11,182 nucleotides of DNA from an uncultured Eubacteriales bacterium (GTDB taxonomy: Bacteria; Bacillota; Clostridia; Oscillospirales; CAG-272): assembly GCA_902462015.1 (NCBI GenBank), contig CABPZV010000059.1, positions 1 through 11,182 of the forward strand. The letters are read 5' to 3'. Every line of letters begins with the position of its first letter. Position 1 is the stretch's first letter. Of the stretch, positions 6,761-11,182 are shown piece by piece. A model generated the notes under the pieces. The model was not told the origin of the DNA and searched no databases. It saw nothing but the letters and a program-made list of their open reading frames with translations. Position numbers and translations under genes: made by a program.

Positions 6761-7360
6761 ATGGCTATAGGTATGAACGGAAAGATCAGCATAATTATCC
6801 CGGAGGATTTAAAAAAAATATCCCGGAGAAAGCTAATCATACGGTTTGTAATGTTAACAGCTGTATATATGATAGAAGCATTATTGTTTGTTCTGTTTTA
6901 TGAAAAATTCATGTCTGTGGAGCAAAGCTACATTATGTTAAATGCATTTGGGATGATTGTATTGCCGCCTGCGCTGATAATCCTGCCTATAATGAAAGAC
7001 CGGTCATGGGCAGGCGAGATATATGATTACAGGCTGAGTGAGCTTGCTGCGTACAGCTCTAAAATAGCTCATCCAATTTCTTATCTTGGGAGAAAAGAAG
7101 TAGTGTGTATGAAGCTGCGCAGCGGCAGCGAATACTTTGACAGAGAATATCAGTGTTATCCAAATACAGAGGATCCGCCTGCCGATGTATACTGCCGTCC
7201 GGGAAGCTATGCGGTGCATGTTTTTGGAACGAAATTTCCGACGGTGCTTCCGGAGAAAAAAGGCGATAAATCCATCTGTGTCGTTTGTGGACTTATCAAT
7301 GTAGAAAGCTTAGACAGATGTGACAGGTGCGGTCATACGCTTATAAAACACAAGCAATAA
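6761..7360 (+). CDS. Two-helix membrane protein with a C-terminal zinc ribbon, unknown function
   Basis: I do not recognise this 199-residue protein. It has a short cytoplasmic-like N-terminus, hydrophobic helices at about 26-47 and 58-78, a soluble region 80-165, and a C-terminal CxxC-x10-CxxC (C173, C176, C187, C190), a rubredoxin-like zinc ribbon. With both termini inside, the ribbon would face the cytoplasm. Start choice is uncertain. ATG 6761 lies only one base after AAAGG (6755-6759), while ATG 6773 (residue 5) lies 13 bases after it. It follows ychF with a gap of 168 bases and no clear terminator, and ends at a good terminator (7373-7406), so transcription from the ychF promoter is possible. 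Confidence 0.75.
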   Translation: MAIGMNGKISIIIPEDLKKISRRKLIIRFVMLTAVYMIEALLFVLFYEKFMSVEQSYIMLNAFGMIVLPPALIILPIMKDRSWAGEIYDYRLSELAAYSSKIAHPISYLGRKEVVCMKLRSGSEYFDREYQCYPNTEDPPADVYCRPGSYAVHVFGTKFPTVLPEKKGDKSICVVCGLINVESLDRCDRCGHTLIKHKQ

Positions 7361-7372
7361 ATATTGTTTAAT

Positions 7373-7406
7373 AAGACTGTCCAGGCTTTGCCGAAGCAGT
7401 CTTTTT
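7373..7406 (+). terminator. Rho-independent terminator after the zinc-ribbon gene
   Basis: AAGACTG (7373-7379) pairs with CAGTCTT (7397-7403), with an inner GGC/GCC pairing. The stem is followed by a T run (7402-7406) on the + strand. It sits 12 bases after the stop codon. Confidence 0.8.
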
Positions 7407-7480
7407 ATTGGATACAAGTCGGTGTTAGATTTTAAAGAAATCAGACATTTTGAAATTATTTATAAAATATTATTTTTTTA

Positions 7481-7509
7481 TTGACTTTGTTCACATATTT
7501 TGTTATAAT
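7481..7509 (+). promoter_or_regulatory. Strong promoter of the cohesin/dockerin gene
   Basis: TTGACT (7481-7486) and TATAAT (7504-7509) are 17 bases apart, with a TG extension at 7501-7502. Transcription should start near 7516. This rules out the longer frame starting at 7450, whose first codons would be upstream of the transcript. Confidence 0.85.
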
Positions 7510-7533
7510 ATTAAAAAACAAGAGAGAAGGTTT

Positions 7534-8940
7534 ATGGTGAAGAAATTTATTTCCATTATAATTACTCTGTCGATGCTGTTGTCACTTTGCGTCATCGGAA
7601 TATCAGCAGCTGAAGAGCCTGTTTTAACGGTTACAAATACCGAAGCTTCAAGGGGACAAACTGTGACTGTCGATGTAATAGTATCCGGAAACCCTGGCAT
7701 GGATGCAGCATCGTTAAAACCGGTATATGATAAAACGTCGCTTGAACTTGTGTCGATGCAATACAATAACGCTTTGTTTCCCGGAGAGTCTGATTATGGA
7801 ATAAAAGCTGTATGGTCGGCGTACAGTGATATAATAGCAAACGGCATTTTTTTAACCCTTACTTTTAAAGTACGTGACGGGGCAAAGACAGGAAAAGCTT
7901 TGGTAACTATAGAAAACAAGGATGGATATCTTAACGCAGATGCGGTGTGTAACAGAGCAGAAGAAACTATACCGTATAAAGTGATAGACGGAGGCATTAA
8001 TATTGTCGAGAGAGACGCTCTCACACTGAGCGTTCCTACAGTTTACGCTGAGAGAGGCCGTCAGATAACATTTGATGTTCAGATATTCAATAACCCCGGA
8101 ATATGTGCAGCTGTGATAAAGCCAGTATATGATGAAACGGTGCTTGAACTTATATCAATGCAGGTTAATTTAGAACTGTTTCCGGGAATGGTAATTTATC
8201 ATGAAAAGGTTGTCTGGGCTGCAGACCGAAATGATTGGAAATCTAATGGTACTTTTTTGTCGTTGACCTTTAAAGTACTTGATGACGCCAAGCTCGGCCA
8301 AAGCGATGTTACGGTAGAATGTTCAAACGGAGATATCTGCAATACAGACGAGCAGTCGGTTTTATTCAATATTTTAGGCGGATCAGTAAATGTTACTGAT
8401 GATTCCTTAAATGGCTTTATTGTTTCAGCTAAACCAGGAGTTATTGATGAAAATTGTGAAATATCAATTTTGCCGGTAAATAAGAATGATGTATATATTC
8501 CAAATCTTGCAGGATATAATATGTTGGCAGCTGTTATATACGAAGTCAACATTAAAAAGGACGGAGTAAAGGTGTCTCCAAATGGAGAAATAACTGTTTC
8601 TGCTCCTGTACCGAGCTCTCTAGACGAGAGAAAGTGTACAGTTTTGTGTTTTGATGCAAACGGAAATATAACTGATTTAAATGCTGTGTATAAATATTAC
8701 GGTACTATAAGCTTTACAACAGATATCGTAAACTATTACATTGTAGCGGAAAAATATTCGGTGCTGTATGATTTGAACGGAGATGAACAATTAAACGCTA
8801 AAGATATAGTACGCCTGATGAAAATAATTGCCGGCGTACCTGAAATTAATGCATATCAGAGTACAGACATCAACGGCGACGGTACTACCAATGCCAAAGA
8901 TATCGTGCGTTTGATGAAGATTATTGCATTTGCTTCATAA
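7534..8940 (+). CDS. Secreted protein with two cohesin modules and a C-terminal dockerin
   Basis: This 468-residue exported protein is probably a small scaffoldin-like assembly protein. Segments in order: signal peptide 1-25 ending GISAA; cohesin-like module 1 at 28-158; cohesin-like module 2 at 163-286; a beta-rich module 293-406; dockerin 411-468. The cohesins share NPG...KPVYD...LEL.SMQ...LFPG and L.LTFKV, as in cellulosomal cohesins. The dockerin has two calcium loops, D413-x-N415-x-D417...D424 and D445-x-N447-x-D449...D456, each followed by the identical helix NAKDIVRLMKIIA. GAGAAGG (7524-7530) is 3 bases before ATG 7534 and 6 before GTG 7537, so either could be the start. No glycosidase domain is present. 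Cohesins bind dockerins of other proteins, so it may join partners at the surface. The module calls are good; the partners are unknown. Confidence 0.88.
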   Translation: MVKKFISIIITLSMLLSLCVIGISAAEEPVLTVTNTEASRGQTVTVDVIVSGNPGMDAASLKPVYDKTSLELVSMQYNNALFPGESDYGIKAVWSAYSDIIANGIFLTLTFKVRDGAKTGKALVTIENKDGYLNADAVCNRAEETIPYKVIDGGINIVERDALTLSVPTVYAERGRQITFDVQIFNNPGICAAVIKPVYDETVLELISMQVNLELFPGMVIYHEKVVWAADRNDWKSNGTFLSLTFKVLDDAKLGQSDVTVECSNGDICNTDEQSVLFNILGGSVNVTDDSLNGFIVSAKPGVIDENCEISILPVNKNDVYIPNLAGYNMLAAVIYEVNIKKDGVKVSPNGEITVSAPVPSSLDERKCTVLCFDANGNITDLNAVYKYYGTISFTTDIVNYYIVAEKYSVLYDLNGDEQLNAKDIVRLMKIIAGVPEINAYQSTDINGDGTTNAKDIVRLMKIIAFAS

Positions 8941-8974
8941 TAAAAAAACTGCAATCGAGCCTGTGGCAATATTT

Positions 8975-9015
8975 AAAGCAGCCTCTGAAAGCGTATAACT
9001 TCCGGAGGCTGCTTT
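8975..9015. terminator. Strong convergent hairpin between the cohesin/dockerin and thioredoxin genes
   Basis: AAAGCAGCCTCTG (8975-8987) pairs with CGGAGGCTGCTTT (9003-9015), with one G-T pair, and the stem extends further towards a small loop. It is followed by TTTATAT on the + side and TTTAAATATT on the minus side. It probably serves both converging transcripts. Confidence 0.7.
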
Positions 9016-9084
9016 ATATGCTGCAAGCTCATTTTTTGTCAGTTGTTAAATAATACTGAAAAATTTCTTACCTGTAACTAAGGG

Positions 9085-9396
9085 TTATCCGCGGAGCATT
9101 TCAAGAATATCCTCTTTAGGTTTTGCACCGACAGACTGTCCTGCCACTTTGCCGTCTTTAATAACAACGAGTGTAGGAATGCTAACAACTCCAAATTTTT
9201 GTGCAAGCTCCGGCTCCTGATCGACGTCAACCTTACAGATTTTGAATTCATCATGCTCTTCGGCTATCTCGTCGACGATTGGAGATACCATGCGGCACGG
9301 ACCGCACCATGTTGCAAAAAAGTCTATCAAAACAGGCTTATCCGCATTCATTACCTCATTCTCTAACATTTCATCCTTAAGATTAATTACTGACAT
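9085..9396 (-). CDS. trxA: Thioredoxin
   Basis: This is a cytoplasmic disulfide reductase of 103 residues, the normal length for the family. The active site is WCGPC, with catalytic Cys31 and Cys34 preceded by DFFATW. The cis-proline is Pro74 in SIPT, and the end is the usual GAKPKEDILEMLRG. Start ATG 9394-9396 has GGAAGG (9403-9408) 6 bases upstream on the minus strand. It lies 51 bases downstream of a ferredoxin:thioredoxin reductase-like gene in the same direction, so the two are probably one transcript. No NADPH-thioredoxin reductase gene is in the window, so the likely electron donor is the neighbouring protein. That pairing is inferred from gene order. Confidence 0.96.
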   Translation of the reverse strand: MSVINLKDEMLENEVMNADKPVLIDFFATWCGPCRMVSPIVDEIAEEHDEFKICKVDVDQEPELAQKFGVVSIPTLVVIKDGKVAGQSVGAKPKEDILEMLRG

Positions 9397-9447
9397 TTGT
9401 ATCCTTCCTTTCTGGCATGTATATTAAAACATTTATGTGTACAGGCT

Positions 9448-9663
9448 TTAATCGCTTGTATGTTTGTCTTTCGTTTTATAGTAAAGCATGCAGTGACAAA
9501 ACCCCTCGAATTCAGGGTCTGCAATCTGCTCTCTGAATTCACGGCATATACATTTGTAATCTTCTGTTTTTTCTGTTCTGCATGGGCAATAGCCGCCTCG
9601 TTTTTTAAGTCCTTCTTTGACAGCCTTTACTATTTCCTTGTTTTCATTAAAGAGTATGCTCAT
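9448..9663 (-). CDS. Ferredoxin:thioredoxin reductase catalytic-subunit-like protein
   Basis: This 71-residue protein carries the FTR signature of three Cys-x-Cys pairs: CPC (26-28), CIC (38-40) and CHC (56-58), followed by MLYY as in plant FTR CHCML. By analogy with cyanobacterial FTR, C26, C38, C40 and C56 would bind a [4Fe-4S] cluster, and C28 with C58 would form the redox disulfide that reduces thioredoxin. The spacing is CPC-x9-CxC-x15-CHC, against x16 and x8 in plant enzymes. No variable-subunit gene is nearby. Start ATG 9661-9663 has GGGGG (9671-9675) 7 bases upstream on the minus strand. It precedes trxA by 51 bases. The family call is good; ferredoxin as donor is inferred. Confidence 0.85.
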   Translation of the reverse strand: MSILFNENKEIVKAVKEGLKKRGGYCPCRTEKTEDYKCICREFREQIADPEFEGFCHCMLYYKTKDKHTSD

Positions 9664-9724
9664 CTGTTCACCCCCTTATACCGGATTGATTTCATATTTT
9701 ATGCTTTCTATATAATAATATATA

Positions 9725-9730
9725 ATTATA
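9725..9730 (-). promoter_or_regulatory. Possible -10 box for the FTR-like/trxA operon
   Basis: TATAAT on the minus strand lies in a very AT-rich stretch about 62 bases before the start codon. No -35 box is convincing, and the AT-richness makes chance matches likely. Confidence 0.3.
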
Positions 9731-9762
9731 TAATTTTTATGAACAGATATTTTACAGTAGCC

Positions 9763-9800
9763 GTACAATACCTTAAAGCTTTAGCTTTAAGGTATTGTAC
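9763..9800. repeat. Perfect 17-bp palindrome with a 4-base loop
   Basis: The arm 9763-9779 (GTACAATACCTTAAAGC) is matched perfectly by 9784-9800 around TTTA. It sits between the divergent FTR-like and sugar isomerase genes. Neither side has a T run, so it is not a standard terminator. It may be a dispersed palindromic repeat or the end of a mobile element. Confidence 0.8.
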
Positions 9801-9820
9801 CATAAATTGGACTGATTTTC

Positions 9821-9835
9821 CGTGACTTTATCACG
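9821..9835. promoter_or_regulatory. Short dyad CGTGA-CTTTA-TCACG, possible operator
   Basis: Five-base perfect arms surround a 5-base centre, about 45 bases upstream of the -35 box of the sugar isomerase promoter. The GTGA/TCAC arms recall CRP/FNR-type sites, though the spacer is one base shorter than the standard N6. Dyads of this size also occur by chance. Confidence 0.25.
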
Positions 9836-9879
9836 CAAAATAAAAATATTTTTAATTTAAAATCTTATTGAAAGTAAGC

Positions 9880-9908
9880 TTGACATTACTGAGAATTAAA
9901 GCTATAAT
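9880..9908 (+). promoter_or_regulatory. Consensus sigma-A promoter of the sugar isomerase gene
   Basis: TTGACA (9880-9885) and TATAAT (9903-9908) are perfect hexamers with a 17-base spacer. Transcription should start near 9915, leaving a leader of about 130 bases. The leader holds a GGTATC/GATACC pairing (9967-9972 with 9993-9998) that I could not match to a known riboswitch. Confidence 0.85.
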
Positions 9909-10044
9909 AAGCGTGTAAATATAAATAAAAGCAAGATTTACTCTCAAAGCAGACAAAAAGGGAATTGGTATCAATATCAGCGGTGGCAGACAGATACCGT
10001 CCTGTTATTATGAAAAAATACATATTTAAGAAAGGAAGATATTT

Positions 10045-11010
10045 ATGAAACTTAGTGTACTTGCAAATCTTTACGGTGCGCTTCCTCTTGAAGAGGCGCT
10101 GAAAAAGCTGTCGGCGCTCGGCATTGACACGATAGAAATAGGAGGCGGAGGATATCCGGGAAAGGATCACTGTGATCCTGCGGTTTTGCTCAGCGATGAA
10201 TCTGCATATCAGAAATTTATTGATACACTGAAAAAGTATAACATGACCGTGTGCGCAATTGCCGCCCACGGAAACAATGTTCATCCGGACAAAGAAATTG
10301 CCGCAGCATATGACAGTGATTTCCGGAATGCCGTGCTGCTCGCTGAAAAAATGGGTGTTGATACGGTAATCACCTTTTCAGGGTGCCCCGGCGATCACCC
10401 GGGCGCAAAGTATCCAAACTGGGTTACATGTCCGTGGCCTGACGATTTTCTCAAAATTCTTGATTATCAGTGGAATGAGGTTTTAATTCCGTATTGGAAA
10501 GAAGCCGGCGCGTTTGCAAAATCTCATCATGTCCGCGTGGCATTTGAGATGCATCCGGGATTCTGTGTATACAATCCGGCGACTATGCTCCGCATCCGCG
10601 ACGCAGTCGGAGATGTTCTCGGTGCAAACTTTGACCCCTCCCACCTGATATGGCAGGGAATTGAGCCTGCTGCGGCAATCCGCAAGCTGGGCGATGCAAT
10701 TTATCATGTACACGCTAAAGACACAAAGCTTGATAAATATAATATTGCGGCCGACGGTGTTTTAGACACAAAACACTACGGAGACGAAATTCACCGCAGC
10801 TGGGTATTCCGTTCGGTGGGATACGGAAATGACGAACAGTATTGGAGAGATCTTGTTTCCAATCTGCGCCTTGTAGGATATGACAGAGTTCTTTCAATTG
10901 AGCATGAGGACAGTCTGATGAGCATTGATGAAGGATTAAAGAAAGCCATAGATTTCCTCCGTCCGTCTGTAATAAATGACCCTAAGCCTACGACTATGAG
11001 CTGGGCTTAA
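10045..11010 (+). CDS. Sugar phosphate isomerase/epimerase, xylose-isomerase-like TIM barrel
   Basis: This 321-residue cytoplasmic protein is of the AP-endonuclease-2/IolE-like barrel family, which includes sugar isomerases, epimerases and inosose-modifying enzymes. The strands and metal-binding residues fit: E168 in VAFEMHPG, D197 and H200 in ANFDPSH, H223 in HVHAKD, and E286 in LSIEHED, a typical divalent metal site. It starts MKLSVLANLYG, with GGAAG (10034-10038) 6 bases before ATG 10045. It has its own perfect promoter and no same-strand partner within the window, so the substrate cannot be set by context. Transport or dehydrogenase genes, if any, would lie outside. It is followed by a hairpin whose T run faces the other strand. 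The family call is secure; the reaction is not. Confidence 0.88.
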   Translation: MKLSVLANLYGALPLEEALKKLSALGIDTIEIGGGGYPGKDHCDPAVLLSDESAYQKFIDTLKKYNMTVCAIAAHGNNVHPDKEIAAAYDSDFRNAVLLAEKMGVDTVITFSGCPGDHPGAKYPNWVTCPWPDDFLKILDYQWNEVLIPYWKEAGAFAKSHHVRVAFEMHPGFCVYNPATMLRIRDAVGDVLGANFDPSHLIWQGIEPAAAIRKLGDAIYHVHAKDTKLDKYNIAADGVLDTKHYGDEIHRSWVFRSVGYGNDEQYWRDLVSNLRLVGYDRVLSIEHEDSLMSIDEGLKKAIDFLRPSVINDPKPTTMSWA

Positions 11011-11041
11011 CCATTTTATTTTAGATATATCTTATTATAAT

Positions 11042-11113
11042 AAAAAATCCGGCCGTGCCGTACCGGACGGAGCGCAGCAGAAAGACTGCGCCGTACGGAC
11101 GGCAAAACCGGAT
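11042..11113 (-). terminator. Large GC-rich hairpin, terminator of a minus-strand gene beyond the edge
   Basis: ATCCG (11047-11051) pairs with CGGAT (11109-11113), GCCGT (11052-11056) with ACGGC (11099-11103), CCGTAC (11058-11063) with GTACGG (11093-11098), and GCGCAG (11072-11077) with CTGCGC (11086-11091), with small bulges. Read on the minus strand, it runs into TTTTTTATTATAA. The + side has no T run. It is much more GC-rich than its surroundings. It implies a converging gene to the right, but may also stop the isomerase transcript. Confidence 0.65.
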
Positions 11114-11182
11114 AAGTTAATTCCAAAGGCAAACTGGTTTCCGTTCAAGACAGAAGAAACTTGGCATTGTGGGCTAACGCAA

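Noticed and set aside
7450..7533. Upstream extension of the cohesin/dockerin frame beginning MKLFIKYYFFIDF
   Set aside because: A near-consensus promoter (7481-7509) lies inside it, and the RBS plus signal peptide fit a start at 7534.
9397..9825. 142-codon + strand open frame
   Set aside because: It is antisense to the FTR-like gene, has no family match, and crosses the palindrome and AT-rich spacer. The minus-strand gene has a Cys motif and a strong RBS.
11035..11182. Minus-strand frame open from the right edge to TAA 11035-11037
   Set aside because: It reads straight through the GC-rich hairpin and ends in its T run. This composition suggests a non-coding terminator, not a protein tail.

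Overview
The window looks like chromosomal DNA from an anaerobic member of the Clostridia (Bacillota), probably Oscillospirales/Ruminococcaceae-like. The evidence is AT-rich intergenic DNA with consensus sigma-A promoters, strong Shine-Dalgarno sites, a lipoprotein-type NagZ, an OmpR-type two-component system, a cohesin/dockerin protein, and a ferredoxin:thioredoxin reductase-type protein beside thioredoxin. No rRNA, tRNA, CRISPR array, phage gene or intact transposase was seen.

Layout from left to right. Positions 1-57 hold the tail of an unidentified + strand gene. Positions 190-1428 (+) encode a secreted lipoprotein of glycoside hydrolase family 3 (NagZ-like). A convergent hairpin terminator follows, then a minus-strand gene (1575-2324) for a one-pass membrane protein with a C-terminal PDZ domain and no protease domain. 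That gene is bracketed by a perfect 19-bp inverted repeat (1541-1559 and 2402-2420). Next to the right repeat copy, 2417-2550 is a dense cluster of hairpins that may be a relic of a mobile-element end or a structured RNA. A minus-strand two-component system follows: response regulator 5045-4353, then histidine kinase 4129-2666, with a terminator-like hairpin between them. An AT-rich divergent region (5046-5497) carries promoters both ways. It leads into ychF (5498-6592), then a two-helix membrane protein with a C-terminal zinc ribbon (6761-7360).

From a near-consensus promoter at 7481-7509, a secreted protein with two cohesin modules, a beta-rich module and a C-terminal dockerin is read (7534-8940). 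It ends at a strong hairpin shared with a convergent minus-strand pair: a small FTR catalytic-subunit-like protein (9663-9448) followed by thioredoxin (9396-9085). After a 17-bp perfect palindrome and a perfect consensus promoter comes a TIM-barrel sugar phosphate isomerase/epimerase (10045-11010). The right edge carries a large GC-rich hairpin with a T run on the minus strand, so a minus-strand gene probably ends just outside the window.

The genes do not form one pathway. There are three functional pairings: the sensor kinase with its regulator; the FTR-like protein with thioredoxin, suggesting ferredoxin-driven disulfide reduction; and cell-surface carbohydrate work (NagZ-like enzyme, cohesin/dockerin protein). 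The most unusual items are the inverted-repeat-flanked PDZ gene with its adjacent structured element, and the compact cohesin-cohesin-dockerin protein. Nothing here can be shown from sequence alone to be a wholly new system.
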